Positions 20,004 to 30,157 are shown, counted from the stretch's first letter. The stretch: 64,000 nt of DNA from Thalassolituus maritimus (GCA_913019975.1 CAJWBH010000007.1:112248-176247); one strand, 5' to 3'. The notes: generated by a model from the letters alone, not told the origin. Program-made: numbers and translations.

Positions 20004-20738
20004 TCAACGAAACAGAAGCATCCAGAGCGCCATTCCTACCATCATCAGGTTTTCCGTCATGGATATCGCGCCAAGGGGAACATTACTGTTGCCACCGACA
20101 CAGGCGCATTTCAGCTCCCGTTTCTGAATATAAACGGCTTTATAGACGGATGCTGCGCCGATACTACCGATGAATAAGGCGACAAGCGCAACCAGTGGTG
20201 TCCACACCATAGCGATCATACCTATGCCGGCGAATGCCTCTGCGAACGGGTAGATCTTTGAATAGGGGACGTACTTCTGGGCCAGCAGGTCATACCCGAG
20301 GAACTGCAAAGAGAATGCTTCGAGATCCTGCAATTTCTGAATCGCCAGCACACACATGCTGAAGGCGATAAACAATTCAAACCATCGGGCACCAAAGAAA
20401 CTTCCACTTAACATGTGAGAAGCGCCCAGAGCCATCAGAAGCGTGACAGAAAAAATCGCAATGATCGGGGTGTAGCTTGTTGTCTTCTCTTTCTTACCTG
20501 ACTTACCAAAGTGATCTTTCAGGGCGTCGTAACCACCGATGCGCTTTCCATCGATAAATGTTTGCGGAGTCGTTTCGACCTCATGTTCTTTTTTAAACGC
20601 GTCGGTTTCTTCGCGGGTCGTTAACCAGTGGTCTTCGACCTGAAATCCTTCGCGTTTTAGCAGGTCGAGAGACTTTAAACCGAAAGGGCAGATGTGTTTT
20701 TCCATCACCATACGGTATATAACGGCTTGTTTACTCAT
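20004..20738 (-). CDS. Glutaredoxin domain fused to MauE/DoxX-like membrane protein
   Basis: The 244-residue protein begins with a glutaredoxin fold (about 1-80). Its active site is CPFG, with one redox cysteine, and a TTPQTFIDG cis-proline loop and GGYDAL segment follow. After a charged linker come four predicted membrane helices (about 88-108, 115-135, 160-195 and 220-243), resembling the MauE/DoxX family of redox membrane proteins. A KCACVGG segment between the last two helices offers two more cysteines. It probably moves electrons or disulfides across the inner membrane, but the partner is unknown. AGGAGGTGAATC directly precedes the ATG. Confidence 0.85.
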   Translation of the reverse strand: MSKQAVIYRMVMEKHICPFGLKSLDLLKREGFQVEDHWLTTREETDAFKKEHEVETTPQTFIDGKRIGGYDALKDHFGKSGKKEKTTSYTPIIAIFSVTLLMALGASHMLSGSFFGARWFELFIAFSMCVLAIQKLQDLEAFSLQFLGYDLLAQKYVPYSKIYPFAEAFAGIGMIAMVWTPLVALVALFIGSIGAASVYKAVYIQKRELKCACVGGNSNVPLGAISMTENLMMVGMALWMLLFR

Positions 20739-20796
20739 GATTCACCTCCTGTGAAAGTCGACCTGCTTTCTGTTCACAAGTTCATTCACGGAGGAA

Positions 20797-21612
20797 TCAG
20801 GTTAACGCCATTTTCCGAACCATCTTATAAATCACGCTCGGGAAAAGTCGCTTAATGATGGGGCCCATACCTTCTTTGCCTTTGGCGATAACGACCTGTT
20901 CTTTTTCATTGGCTACGGCATTTAAGACTTCGGCTACTGCCTCATCGACGGCCATGCCGTTTTTGATGACGGTGTCCTCAACCTTCTCCTGAGCCGTGCC
21001 TTCACGGCGGGCGGTATCGATAATATTGGTGCGTACGAAGCCCGGACAAAGCGTTGTAACCCGCAATCCTTTGTCGTGTACTTCAGAGCGCAAAGAATCC
21101 ATAAAACCAATAATGGCGTGCTTCGATGAGCAGTAAGCCGAGCGGTAAGGAATGCCGATCAGTCCGGCGATACTTGAGGTGGTCACGATATGCCCTGAGC
21201 CTCGAGCAAGCATGCCGGGAAGGACTTTACGGGTAATTGTCACCTGCGAGAAATAATTCAGTTCCATCACCTTGCGATAAATATCGGCATCGGTTTCATT
21301 GATCAGCGAGCGCTGTGTGATACCTGCGTTATTGAACAGGTAATCTACGGTGCCGAGTTCGTTGGCCGCCTTGTCAGCGGCGTTGATCACGTCGGCTTCA
21401 TTCAACATGTCGAGCGGCAGAACAGTATGTGTTTCTGGACTCTGACAGGCGTTTCTTACCCGCTCAAGCTCGTCTGTTCGGCGGGCGGACAGGATCAGGC
21501 GAGCGCCCAGCTTGCTCAGGTCATAACAGAGTTGTTCTCCAATGCCGGAAGACGCTCCGGTAATCCAGATAAGTTTGTTATTGAAGACAGACGTCAGATT
21601 CGTGTTCGCCAT
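20797..21612 (-). CDS. Short-chain dehydrogenase/reductase
   Basis: This SDR-family NAD(P)-dependent oxidoreductase has the TGASSGIG nucleotide-binding motif near residue 18, NNAG at the end of strand 4, a catalytic Ser in TTSSIAG and the YCSSK active site (YxxxK). The final PGFVRTN turn is also present. I chose ATG at 21612 (MANTNLTS), which has AAGAG eight bases upstream, over a GTG three codons earlier. The C-terminus (IIKRLFPSVIYKMVRKMALT) is hydrophobic and basic and may touch the membrane, as in several lipid-active SDRs. Substrate unknown. Confidence 0.9.
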   Translation of the reverse strand: MANTNLTSVFNNKLIWITGASSGIGEQLCYDLSKLGARLILSARRTDELERVRNACQSPETHTVLPLDMLNEADVINAADKAANELGTVDYLFNNAGITQRSLINETDADIYRKVMELNYFSQVTITRKVLPGMLARGSGHIVTTSSIAGLIGIPYRSAYCSSKHAIIGFMDSLRSEVHDKGLRVTTLCPGFVRTNIIDTARREGTAQEKVEDTVIKNGMAVDEAVAEVLNAVANEKEQVVIAKGKEGMGPIIKRLFPSVIYKMVRKMALT

Positions 21613-21709
21613 ATGCTGCACTCTTGTTCAGGCAATATTGAGGAAATATTAGTAACGGAAGAGCATCGACATTGGCAGAGCTCCGGAAAAGCGTCAAATG
21701 TTTCCAGTA

Positions 21710-21748
21710 CATATTTTTGGAACATATTTGGGGAGCATATTTGGGGAA
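21710..21748 (+). repeat. Three tandem 13-bp repeats upstream of dps
   Basis: Three adjacent units read CATATTTTTGGAA, CATATTTGGGGAG and CATATTTGGGGAA, with an exact 13-bp period. They lie 61 bp before the dps start codon and could be regulator sites or a small expansion; no known operator is recognised. Confidence 0.85.
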
Positions 21749-21808
21749 CAAAGCCAAACAGGCCCTGTCATTAAAAGGGAGTGATTCATTTTCAGAAGGA
21801 GTACACGT

Positions 21809-22279
21809 ATGACTTCGATCGACATTGGTATCAATGAAGAAAGCCGCAAACAGATTGCAGAAGGTCTGAGCAAAGTTCTGGCAGACTCTTACACCCTGTA
21901 CCTGCAGACCCACAACTTCCACTGGAACGTCACTGGCCCTCAGTTCCGTGAATTACACCTGATGTTTGAAGAACACTACACCGAGCTGGCCGAGGCCGTG
22001 GATGATATCGCCGAGCGAATCCGTACTCTGGGGTTCACCGCGCCGGGTACTTACAAAGAGTTTGCGCGTCTGAGTTCTGTTGAAGAAGTGGACGGTGTAC
22101 CTGAAGCTAACGAGATGGTCGATATCCTCACGAAAGGACACGAGCAGGTTGTACGCACCTGTCGTAGCGTTATCAAAATGACTGATGAAGTCTTCGATGA
22201 AGGTACAGCTGACCTGCTGACGGCTCGTATGAGCCTGCACGAGAAGACTGCCTGGATGCTGCGTGCACTGCGCCAGTGA
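21809..22279 (+). CDS. dps: Dps, DNA-binding ferritin-like protein
   Basis: Dps forms a 12-subunit shell that oxidises and stores iron and protects DNA under starvation or peroxide stress. The 156-residue protein has the ferroxidase signature across the subunit interface: [11 protein letters not shown] with its histidine, then [23 protein letters not shown] with the acidic ligands. The N-terminal tail is short and lacks the lysine-rich extension of E. coli Dps, so DNA binding may be weak. AGAAGGAG precedes the ATG. The three 13-bp repeats upstream may be part of its control region. Confidence 0.95.
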   Translation: MTSIDIGINEESRKQIAEGLSKVLADSYTLYLQTHNFHWNVTGPQFRELHLMFEEHYTELAEAVDDIAERIRTLGFTAPGTYKEFARLSSVEEVDGVPEANEMVDILTKGHEQVVRTCRSVIKMTDEVFDEGTADLLTARMSLHEKTAWMLRALRQ

Positions 22280-22317
22280 TAGGTAATCGTTAAGATGACC
22301 ACTGGAAAGGATGGTCT

Positions 22318-23406
22318 TCAATGGCCCTGCTGTTGCAGGGCCCAGTTGATGTGTTCATCAACCAAGCCTGAAATTTTTCCTTTCTGATTTTTCAACGCTT
22401 CCTGCACTTCAATACTCTGTGGGGCATTTCCTAAAGCTACCGATATATTCCGCATCCAGTTCTCGTAGCCGGTTCGCCGGATCGGCATACCTTCGGTTTT
22501 TTTCAGAAAGGTTGCTTCATCCCACTGAAACAGTTCAAGCAATGTTGCTTTGTCCAGCTGGTGGCGAGGGGTGAAGTCGGGTTCTTCGCTACTTTTACTG
22601 AAGCGATTCCAGGGGCAGCCAATCTGGCAGTCGTCGCAACCAAAAATACGGTTGCCGATGCCGCTGCGAAGTTCTTGCGGGATAGGCCCATCGAGTTCGA
22701 TGGTCAGGTAAGAAATACACTTTCTCGCGTCGAGAACATAAGGGCCGACAAAGGCCTGAGTCGGGCAGATATCCAGACACGAGGTACAGCGGCCGCAATG
22801 ATTCTTCAGTGGAGTGTTATTTGGCTCGAGCGGCAGATCTGTGAGAATTTCACCCAGAAAAAAATACGAGCCCGCCTTGCGGTTCAGAACCATCGTATTT
22901 TTACCAATCCAGCCGATTCCCGCCTGTTCTGCGAGAGCCCGCTCGAGAATGGGCGCGCTGTCGACAAAGGCACGGAAACCAAGGTCGCCAATCTCAGACT
23001 GAATGCGTTTTCCGAGTTGCGTCAGGCGTTTGCGGATTAACTTGTGATAATCGCGCCCCAGCGCATAACGAGAAATATAAGCATTGTTTTTATCCTGCAG
23101 ATGCTTAGCTACCTCAACACCGGGCGCCAGATAATCCATGCGCAGGCTGATCACACTGAGCGTGCCGGGAAGCAGCTCATCGGGCAGAGCACGCATCGGT
23201 CCCCGTTCCGTCACGTGATCGGCCATATAGCTCATTTCACCGTGATAACCGGCATCCAGCCACTGTTGTAAACGATCGCCGTGCTCACCTGTATCGACGC
23301 TACTGAACCCACACTGCTGAAAGCCAGCCTCGAGCGACCATTGCGTAATATCATCACGCAACTTCTGTAGTTGTTCTGGGGTAAGTACTGTCCTGGAGGA
23401 TGTCAT
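22318..23406 (-). CDS. queG: QueG, epoxyqueuosine reductase
   Basis: QueG is a cobalamin-dependent iron-sulfur enzyme that reduces epoxyqueuosine to queuosine in tRNA. The 362-residue protein has the N-terminal cobalamin-binding region, then two [4Fe-4S] motifs: CGRCTSCLDICP followed by KCISY, and FGCDDCQIGCPW. The start at 23406 (MTSSRTVLTPEQL) is chosen because the 82 codons upstream in the same frame are unconserved-looking and run into the start of the divergent nnrD gene. Its divergent pairing with nnrD is typical of pseudomonad relatives. Confidence 0.95.
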   Translation of the reverse strand: MTSSRTVLTPEQLQKLRDDITQWSLEAGFQQCGFSSVDTGEHGDRLQQWLDAGYHGEMSYMADHVTERGPMRALPDELLPGTLSVISLRMDYLAPGVEVAKHLQDKNNAYISRYALGRDYHKLIRKRLTQLGKRIQSEIGDLGFRAFVDSAPILERALAEQAGIGWIGKNTMVLNRKAGSYFFLGEILTDLPLEPNNTPLKNHCGRCTSCLDICPTQAFVGPYVLDARKCISYLTIELDGPIPQELRSGIGNRIFGCDDCQIGCPWNRFSKSSEEPDFTPRHQLDKATLLELFQWDEATFLKKTEGMPIRRTGYENWMRNISVALGNAPQSIEVQEALKNQKGKISGLVDEHINWALQQQGH

Positions 23407-23472
23407 TCTGGCCGGGCTGCCCTGGGACTTATATAATCCCGGCAATGTATCACAAGCGCAGGCCCAACCGCG

Positions 23473-24993
23473 ATGAAGCGACCTTACACAGGCTATGACC
23501 ATCTTCCCGGAAACATCGACAGCGTTGCTGGCGTACGGGAGCTCGACCGGCTGATTATTCAGCGCATGGGAGACAATGGCTACAGTCTGATGCGACAGGC
23601 TGGCGAAGCGGCATTTGAATGCCTGCGTGAGCGTTGGCCCGAAGCGCAGCACCTGTGCATTCTTGCCGGTGCTGGCAATAACGGTGGTGACGGCTGGGTA
23701 ATCGCTGCATTAGCAGTCGAGCAGGGCCTGTCGGTAACTGTTCTGATGCTTGGCGATGTTACCCGACAAAGCCCATCGGCGACCGATGCCCGGCACATGG
23801 CCGAGAGCGCCGGTGTCGTTGCCCGTGAATTCGATGGCAATCTGCCCGCAGATGCTGACCTTCTGGTTGATGGCTTATTAGGTACAGGCCTGAATGCGGT
23901 CGTACGGGGTGAGTTTGCCGAAGCGATTAAGGCGATGAACGAACACCAGGCGCCGGTATTCGCTCTTGATATTCCTTCTGGCCTGAACGCCAGTACCGGC
24001 ATGATTATGGGCCATGTGGTTCAGGCAGATGCGACGATGACCTTTATCGGTATGAAGCCAGGTCTGTTGACCTGCGACGGCCCGGACTGCTGTGGTGAAC
24101 TTCACTACGCGGCTCTCGGGTTAACCGATGCAGAGCGGCAAGCGGTTTCTGTACTGGCGCAACGAGTGAGTTATCACACGCTTACTCAGGATGCCCCCTT
24201 ACTGCCTTCCCGACGCGGTAACTCCAACAAAGGAAACCATGGCCATGCGTTGCTGATTGGCGGCGAAACCGGCTTCGGCGGTGCTATTGCTATGGCCGTG
24301 GACGCCTGCTGTCGTACTGGCGCAGGCCTGATCTCCTGTGCGACGCGCCCGGCCAATGTCTCCGTGGTGCTTGGTCGGCGCCCGGAGTGTATGGCGGCGG
24401 CGATTAATGCCGGGCTTGAAATGCAGCCCCTGATGGAAAAAGCGTCAGTGTTGGCCTGTGGCCCCGGACTCGGGCGCAGCAGTTGGGCAGAGTTGCTTCT
24501 GCAGCAGGTTCTTCAGAGTGACTATCCGGTCGTGCTGGATGCCGATGCATTGAATATTATTGCCTCTCCGGGCTGGCAGACGGAATTTCCCGAGCGTGAC
24601 GTCGTGATGACTCCGCACCCGGGCGAAGCTGCACGGTTGCTGGACAAGTCCGTAGCGGATATTCAGTCCGATCGCCTCGGTGCGGCGCAGGCAATTGCTG
24701 AGAAATACCATGCGGTTGTTATTCTCAAGGGGCAGGGCAGTATCATTGCTTCTCCCGAAGGCGAGCTGGCGATCTGCACGGATGGCAACCCGGGCATGGC
24801 GACCGGCGGAATGGGTGATGTTCTTACGGGTGTGATAGCCGGGCTTCTGGCTCAGGGGTTAACGCCATGGCAGGCGGCTGTTCGTGGCGCCTGCCTGCAT
24901 AGTGCCGCTGCTGATCTCGCGGCCGCAGAGTCCGGGACGCGCGGACTCCTTGCGACAGACCTGATGCCATTTATCCGACAATTGGTGAACTGA
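23473..24993 (+). CDS. nnrD: NnrD, bifunctional NAD(P)H-hydrate epimerase/dehydratase
   Basis: The 506-residue protein repairs hydrated NADH and NADPH. The N-terminal YjeF epimerase domain (about 15-220) has GAGNNGGDGWV and DIPSGLN. The C-terminal ADP-dependent dehydratase domain (about 235-500) has the kinase-like fold with KGNHGHALLIGG, DADALN, TPHPGE and the ATP site ATGGMGDVLTG. It heads a run of one-base overlaps: its TGA shares the A with the tsaE ATG at 24993. Both domains look intact. Confidence 0.97.
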   Translation: MKRPYTGYDHLPGNIDSVAGVRELDRLIIQRMGDNGYSLMRQAGEAAFECLRERWPEAQHLCILAGAGNNGGDGWVIAALAVEQGLSVTVLMLGDVTRQSPSATDARHMAESAGVVAREFDGNLPADADLLVDGLLGTGLNAVVRGEFAEAIKAMNEHQAPVFALDIPSGLNASTGMIMGHVVQADATMTFIGMKPGLLTCDGPDCCGELHYAALGLTDAERQAVSVLAQRVSYHTLTQDAPLLPSRRGNSNKGNHGHALLIGGETGFGGAIAMAVDACCRTGAGLISCATRPANVSVVLGRRPECMAAAINAGLEMQPLMEKASVLACGPGLGRSSWAELLLQQVLQSDYPVVLDADALNIIASPGWQTEFPERDVVMTPHPGEAARLLDKSVADIQSDRLGAAQAIAEKYHAVVILKGQGSIIASPEGELAICTDGNPGMATGGMGDVLTGVIAGLLAQGLTPWQAAVRGACLHSAAADLAAAESGTRGLLATDLMPFIRQLVN

Positions 24994-25493
24994 TGACTGA
25001 GAGCAATCCACAGACTACTGACCAGATACGCCTGACCGGCGAAGATGAAATGGTCAATTTTGCAGGCCGTATGTCATCAATACTGATGGGCGGTGGCTTG
25101 GTATTTCTCGAAGGTACTCTGGGCGCTGGCAAAACTACCCTGAGTCGCGGGCTGATTCAGGCGCTCGGTCATACTGGCCCGGTGAAGTCCCCGACCTATA
25201 CACTCGTTGAAGAGTATGATCTGCCGGAAGGCCGGGTTTGTCATTTTGACCTCTATCGTCTGGGAGACCCGGAAGAGCTTGAGTACATGGGGATTCGCGA
25301 ATATCTGACGGATGGAACTTTGTGCCTGATCGAGTGGCCTGAGCGTGGGCGCGGTGTATTGCCCGAGGCCGATCTTGCGATTCATATTGACGATGTAGGT
25401 GAGGCACGTATCCTCAACTGGCAGGCAGAGACAGATAAAGGGGCACAGTGGAGCAGGCAACTGCAGCAGCTGGTAAAAGAATGGCAGGAATAA
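24993..25493 (+). CDS. tsaE: TsaE, tRNA threonylcarbamoyladenosine biosynthesis ATPase
   Basis: TsaE is the ATPase that works with TsaB and TsaD to make t6A at position 37 of ANN-decoding tRNAs. The 166-residue protein has the Walker A motif LEGTLGAGKTTLSRG, the SPTYTLVEEY segment, HFDLYRL and IEWPERG. Its start overlaps the nnrD stop by one base, and its 3' end overlaps the amidase gene by 13 nt or more. All signs point to a single nnrD-tsaE-amidase-mutL-miaA transcript. Confidence 0.97.
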   Translation: MTESNPQTTDQIRLTGEDEMVNFAGRMSSILMGGGLVFLEGTLGAGKTTLSRGLIQALGHTGPVKSPTYTLVEEYDLPEGRVCHFDLYRLGDPEELEYMGIREYLTDGTLCLIEWPERGRGVLPEADLAIHIDDVGEARILNWQAETDKGAQWSRQLQQLVKEWQE

Positions 25494-26815
25494 TTAAGCG
25501 GCTGATCGCGTTTTTCGTCGTGACACTCTGTGTGCTGCCAGTATGGGCAGACGTCAGCGACGTACGCATCTGGCAGTCTCCCGATAAAGTCCGTCTGGTG
25601 CTCGACCTCAGCGGACCGCACGAACATAAAATCTTCCAGCTGACCGGGCCGGACCGCATCGTCGTTGACCTTAAAAATGCGTCGCTGAAAATGTCGTCGT
25701 TAGAAAAGGTAGCCGACGATTCCAGCGAAGTGATTCGTGTGCGCAGTGGACGCCGCAACAAGACCGACCTGCGTCTTGTGGTAGAAACCCGCGCGACGAT
25801 GAAATATCGCAGCTTCCCGTTACCCCCTTCTGAAGGGGTGTCTCACCATCGACTGGTCGTAGATCTTGAACGTCCTCAGTCAGAAGCGTCTATGAGTGCG
25901 CCTGATATCGTTAAGAAAGCAGAAACCTACGAAACCGACCAGCGTGACATTATTATTGCCATCGATGCCGGGCACGGCGGCGAAGACCCCGGAGCCCTTG
26001 GCCCTGGCCGCGTGATGGAAAAACATGTGGTTCTGGCGATATCCAAAGAACTGCAACGCCTGCTGGATCAGGAAACTGGCTTTGCCCCCTTTATGGTCCG
26101 CACCGGCGATTACTACATCGGCTTACGTGAGCGCTCAGAAAAAGCCCGTAAAGCGAATGCCGATTTCTTTGTCTCTATTCATGCCGATGCGTTTAAGCAC
26201 CCCAGTGCCAGCGGTAGCTCGGTATTTGTGTTGTCAGACCGGGGAGCGACCAGTGAGACGGCACGCTTTCTTGCCGACAAAGAAAATTCGTCCGACTTAA
26301 TTGGTGGTGTCAGCATTGGTGATCGTGAGGATCACCTGGCGATGACGTTACTGGATCTGTCGATGACGCATAAGCGCACCGCCAGTGTTTCGATTGGCGA
26401 TGAAATTCTGCAGGAAATGGGCAAGATCAGTAAACTGCACAAGAAGAACGTCGAAGAAGCCGCATTTGTCGTACTGAAATCACCGGACATGCCGGCGCTA
26501 CTGGTAGAAACAGGATTTATTTCAAACCCTGGCGAAGCCCGGCAGCTGAAAACCAGCGCTTACCAGAAGAAAATGGCGCGTGCGATTTTCAACGGCATTA
26601 AAGATTATTTTCAGAATAATCCTCCGGCCGGAACCTTGATGGCGGCGCGTAAGAAAGCAGCACAACAATACATCGAATACACAGTCCGTAGTGGCGACAC
26701 TCTTTCTGAGCTGGCAGTTCGCAGCGGCATGGGAATGTCTGAGCTGCGCAAACTGAATGGCCTGAGCAGTAACTCGCTGAGAGTCGGCCAGAAACTGCGT
26801 ATTCCAAATTCCTGA
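25481..26815 (+). CDS. amiB: Periplasmic N-acetylmuramoyl-L-alanine amidase with AMIN and LysM domains
   Basis: This enzyme cleaves the bond between N-acetylmuramic acid and L-alanine in peptidoglycan during cell separation. From ATG 25481 it has a signal peptide (MAGIIKRLIAFFVVTL, cleavage after VWA), an AMIN domain (about 25-125) for septal targeting, an Amidase_3 catalytic domain (about 155-375) and a C-terminal LysM motif (about 400-443). Zinc and catalytic residues appear in IDAGHGGEDPGA, SIHADAF and LVETGFISN. A GTG at 25448 would add 11 residues before an otherwise typical signal peptide, so ATG is preferred, although the GTG has a purine-rich site upstream. Confidence 0.95.
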   Translation: MAGIIKRLIAFFVVTLCVLPVWADVSDVRIWQSPDKVRLVLDLSGPHEHKIFQLTGPDRIVVDLKNASLKMSSLEKVADDSSEVIRVRSGRRNKTDLRLVVETRATMKYRSFPLPPSEGVSHHRLVVDLERPQSEASMSAPDIVKKAETYETDQRDIIIAIDAGHGGEDPGALGPGRVMEKHVVLAISKELQRLLDQETGFAPFMVRTGDYYIGLRERSEKARKANADFFVSIHADAFKHPSASGSSVFVLSDRGATSETARFLADKENSSDLIGGVSIGDREDHLAMTLLDLSMTHKRTASVSIGDEILQEMGKISKLHKKNVEEAAFVVLKSPDMPALLVETGFISNPGEARQLKTSAYQKKMARAIFNGIKDYFQNNPPAGTLMAARKKAAQQYIEYTVRSGDTLSELAVRSGMGMSELRKLNGLSSNSLRVGQKLRIPNS

Positions 26816-26831
26816 ACTTTCAGTCTGAGCT

Positions 26832-28721
26832 ATGAGCCGAATACACCTGTTATCGCCACGTCTTGCGAACCAGATTGCTGCGGGCGAAGTTGTAGAACGT
26901 CCAGCCAATATCATTAAAGAGTTGGTCGAAAATTCGCTGGATGCTGGTGCTCAGCATATTGATGTTGATGCCGAGCAGGGTGGCATTAAGCTGCTTCGCG
27001 TTCGTGATGACGGGCACGGCATCGGCAAAGACGACCTGCCTTTGTCTCTCAGTCGCCACGCCACCAGTAAAATTACTACGCTGGATGATCTCGAAGCCGT
27101 GGGCACAATGGGTTTCCGTGGTGAAGCCTTGGCGAGTATCTCGTCGGTATCGCGTCTGACTCTGACCTCCAGAGAGAAAGGCTCAGATGAAGCCTGGCAG
27201 GTGAAAGCGGAAGGGCGTGATATGCAGGCGGAAGTCAGCCCGGCAGCCCACCCAACAGGCACCACGGTTGAAGCGCGTGACCTGTTTTTTAATACGCCAG
27301 CACGACGTAAGTTTCTGCGTACAGAAAAGACAGAATTCTCTCACCTTGAAGACACACTGAAAAAGCTCGCACTCAGTCGCTATGACGTTGCTTTTACGCT
27401 GCGTCATAACAACCGCGTCATTCATTCGTTGCGCCCTGCGGCCCGGACGATTGATCGTGAGAAACGGGTGGCAACACTGCTTAATCCGCAATTTATGGAT
27501 AACGCAGTGCACATTGAAACCGAAGGTGCGGGCCTGACAATTGAAGGTTGGGTGGGTTTACCGACGTTTTCGCGTTCGCAGGGGGATATGCAGTATTTCT
27601 TTGTGAACGGCCGGGCGGTGCGTGACAAACTGGTCGTGCACGCGATTAAACAAGCCTACCGTGATGTGCTTTATCATGGTCGTCATCCGGCGTTTGTACT
27701 TTATCTCTGGTTGGACCCGAAGCTGGTGGACGTTAACGTTCACCCGACCAAGCACGAAGTGCGCTTCCGCGATGGTCGTCTGGTGCATGATTTTATTTTC
27801 CGTTCTCTGCACCGCGCTCTGGCGGACATACGCCCGGAGCAGCCGACCGCGAATCTGCAGCCAAGTGCAGCTCCGGCGGCAACAGGTACAGAGGCGGGAG
27901 AGTTTCAGGGACAGAATCGGCTTGACTGGCAACAGCCTGCTAACGAACGAGTTCCCTTCTCTGCAACCGCTGACGGCGCCGCGACCTCAACAGCTCAGAA
28001 TTTTTCTGGCGGTTCTTTTGGTCAGAGTTTTTCTGACAGTCGTCCGGGGCAGGGCGCAGTGGCTGAACAATTACGCAGTTACGAACAGCTGAATCAGGGA
28101 GCGCCACAACCACTTCCTGAATCCAGTGCAGAAGACCTGCCGCCACTCGGGTTTGCCGTCGCTCAACTGCATGGCATTTATATACTCGCGCAGAATGCTC
28201 ACGGTCTGGTGGTCGTGGATATGCACGCTGCACACGAGCGAATTACCTACGAGCGTTTAAAAGTCGCGGTGGATGAGCAGGGCGTTCAGAGTCAGCCTTT
28301 GCTCGTGCCCGAAACTCTGCACGTCAGTGAGCGTGAGGCCGATGCGGCAGAGCAGTTCTCCGATGAATTCCGTCAGTTCGGCGTTGAGCTGGCGAGAGTG
28401 TCGCCAGAGAGTCTGATGATCCGCCAGATTCCGGTATTGTTGCAGCAAGCAAATGTCGGGCAACTGATCACTGATATGCTGAGTGATCTGATGGAGCATG
28501 GCGCCTCGGACCGGATTCTTGCCCATCGCAACGAACTGCTGTCGACCATGGCGTGCCATGGTTCTGTACGGGCAAACCGGAAACTGACCCTACCTGAAAT
28601 GAATGCTTTGTTACGGGATATGGAAGCCACCGAGCGCTCCGGACAGTGCAACCACGGGCGACCGACCTGGACTCAGATGACGATGTCAGAGTTGGATAAG
28701 CTCTTTCTGCGGGGCCGCTGA
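26832..28721 (+). CDS. mutL: MutL, DNA mismatch repair protein
   Basis: MutL links mismatch recognition by MutS to strand incision and removal. The 629-residue protein has the GHKL ATPase domain at the N-terminus, with [17 protein letters not shown] and [12 protein letters not shown], then HPTKHEVRF of the transducer domain. A low-complexity Gln/Ser/Ala linker (about 340-430) follows, then the C-terminal dimerisation domain. The end segment [11 protein letters not shown] occurs in MutL proteins generally. The DQHA(X)2E(X)4E endonuclease motif is not seen ([13 protein letters not shown] stands in its place), so whether this homologue nicks DNA is unclear. Its TGA overlaps the miaA ATG. Confidence 0.97.
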   Translation: MSRIHLLSPRLANQIAAGEVVERPANIIKELVENSLDAGAQHIDVDAEQGGIKLLRVRDDGHGIGKDDLPLSLSRHATSKITTLDDLEAVGTMGFRGEALASISSVSRLTLTSREKGSDEAWQVKAEGRDMQAEVSPAAHPTGTTVEARDLFFNTPARRKFLRTEKTEFSHLEDTLKKLALSRYDVAFTLRHNNRVIHSLRPAARTIDREKRVATLLNPQFMDNAVHIETEGAGLTIEGWVGLPTFSRSQGDMQYFFVNGRAVRDKLVVHAIKQAYRDVLYHGRHPAFVLYLWLDPKLVDVNVHPTKHEVRFRDGRLVHDFIFRSLHRALADIRPEQPTANLQPSAAPAATGTEAGEFQGQNRLDWQQPANERVPFSATADGAATSTAQNFSGGSFGQSFSDSRPGQGAVAEQLRSYEQLNQGAPQPLPESSAEDLPPLGFAVAQLHGIYILAQNAHGLVVVDMHAAHERITYERLKVAVDEQGVQSQPLLVPETLHVSEREADAAEQFSDEFRQFGVELARVSPESLMIRQIPVLLQQANVGQLITDMLSDLMEHGASDRILAHRNELLSTMACHGSVRANRKLTLPEMNALLRDMEATERSGQCNHGRPTWTQMTMSELDKLFLRGR

Positions 28722-29695
28722 TGTCAGAATCCTTACCTCCTGTGAGTTTACCGCCCGCGATTTTTCTGATGGGGCCGACGGCCTCAGGTAAGACGGCACT
28801 CGCACTGGAGTTGGTTAAGAACCACGATTGCGAAATTATCAGTGTCGATTCAGCGCTGGTCTACAAAGGCATGGACATCGGTACCGCCAAGCCGGACGCC
28901 AGTATGCAAGCGCAGGCACCGCATCGTCTGATTGATCTGATTGATCCGGCCGAGGCATACTCCGCCGCTAATTTCCGTGAAGACGCTTTACGCGAAATGG
29001 CAGACATTACCGCCGCAGGCAAAGTGCCATTGCTGGTAGGTGGCACCATGATGTATTTCAAATTTCTCCGCGACGGTGCTGCAGATCTGCCAAAAGCCGA
29101 TGAAGCAATCCGGCAGCAGCTACTCGAAGAAGGCCTTGAGAAAGGTTGGCCGGCGATGCATGCGCGGCTGGCAGATATCGATCCTGAGTCCGCACGTCGC
29201 CTGAAGCCTATGGATTCTCAGCGTATTCAGCGTGCGCTTGAGGTGTATCTGATCTCTGGCAAAACACTGACGGAGTACTGGGCCGAGCAACAGACCGAAC
29301 CGCTGCCCTACCATGTCGTGAACCTCGCGGTATGCCCGGCAGAGCGCAAGCGTTTACACGAACGCATCGCTGAGCGTTTCCGTATTATGGTGGCCGATGG
29401 TTTTCTCGACGAGGTAAAAGCGCTGCGTGCCCGTGGTGATCTTGATAAGAATATGCCGTCCATCCGTTGCGTTGGATATCGTCAGGCGTGGGACTATCTG
29501 GATGGTGAATACGACTACGACGAGATGATAGAACGGGGCATTATTGCGACGCGCCAACTGGCCAAACGTCAGATCACCTGGCTGCGTAGCTGGCCCGATC
29601 TTCACTGGCTGGATACCGATGATCCGGATATTGTCAGAAATACCTTGAAAATACTCAGCACCAGCGCCATATTTAGCTGTGAGAACGGCTGCTGA
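28721..29695 (+). CDS. miaA: MiaA, tRNA dimethylallyltransferase
   Basis: MiaA adds a dimethylallyl group to N6 of A37 in tRNAs reading UNN codons. The 324-residue protein has the P-loop [32 protein letters not shown] with the catalytic aspartate, and LVGGTMMYF. Later conserved elements are [13 protein letters not shown] and [14 protein letters not shown]. It overlaps mutL by one base and is followed, after 216 nt, by hfq, an old and widespread gene order. Confidence 0.97.
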   Translation: MSESLPPVSLPPAIFLMGPTASGKTALALELVKNHDCEIISVDSALVYKGMDIGTAKPDASMQAQAPHRLIDLIDPAEAYSAANFREDALREMADITAAGKVPLLVGGTMMYFKFLRDGAADLPKADEAIRQQLLEEGLEKGWPAMHARLADIDPESARRLKPMDSQRIQRALEVYLISGKTLTEYWAEQQTEPLPYHVVNLAVCPAERKRLHERIAERFRIMVADGFLDEVKALRARGDLDKNMPSIRCVGYRQAWDYLDGEYDYDEMIERGIIATRQLAKRQITWLRSWPDLHWLDTDDPDIVRNTLKILSTSAIFSCENGC

Positions 29696-29911
29696 CCGTA
29701 TTGAATTACCATAACAATGCGGAATTCGGCATTCTCGGGCTGAACCCGACGACCAAATATGTGTCTGTACAGATGATCCGGTTTAGGTGTACCGGTTTAT
29801 TTCATGGCCTCCATGTTAGTTTTGGGGCAGGTTCTGGCCACCAATGGGGCAATCTACTATTACTTCGCCGACCGCAGATTGGAAGGCACTCTCTCATTTA
29901 GGAGAACGACT
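29696..29911 (+). promoter_or_regulatory. miaA-hfq intergenic region, likely hfq promoter region
   Basis: This 216-bp stretch has no credible open frame. It ends with TTTAGGAGAACGACT, a strong ribosome-binding site for hfq. In other gammaproteobacteria hfq has its own promoters inside or just after miaA, so a promoter is probable here, but I cannot point to a convincing -35/-10 pair. Confidence 0.4.
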
Positions 29912-30157
29912 ATGTCAAAAGGGCACTCTTTACAAGACCCTTATCTGAACCAGCTTCGTAAGGAGCGTATCCAGGTTTCCATCTTTCTGGTTAACGGCAT
30001 TAAGCTGCAGGGGCAGATCGAATCATTCGATCAGTTCGTTATCCTGCTGAAGAACACCGTGTCTCAGATGGTTTATAAGCACGCAATTTCTACTGTTGTT
30101 CCTAGCCGCAATGTGCGTCTGGCACCAGCAGCAGAACAGGGTGAAGGCGAGGAATAA
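29912..30157 (+). CDS. hfq: Hfq, RNA chaperone
   Basis: Hfq is the hexameric RNA chaperone that pairs small RNAs with mRNAs. The 81-residue protein begins [19 protein letters not shown] and has the Sm1 motif ([20 protein letters not shown]) and the Sm2 motif [12 protein letters not shown]. Residues of the proximal face such as Gln8 and the YKHA turn are present. The C-terminal tail is short (about 12 residues) and acidic, ending GEGEE. I chose ATG 29912 because AGGAGA sits just upstream; an in-frame start 36 codons earlier is not supported by the family. Confidence 0.98.
   Translation: MSKGHSLQDPYLNQLRKERIQVSIFLVNGIKLQGQIESFDQFVILLKNTVSQMVYKHAISTVVPSRNVRLAPAAEQGEGEE

Noticed and set aside
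23407-23652. N-terminal extension of queG
   Set aside because: The extra 82 codons lie over the start of the divergent nnrD and do not resemble QueG; the ATG at 23406 gives the family length.
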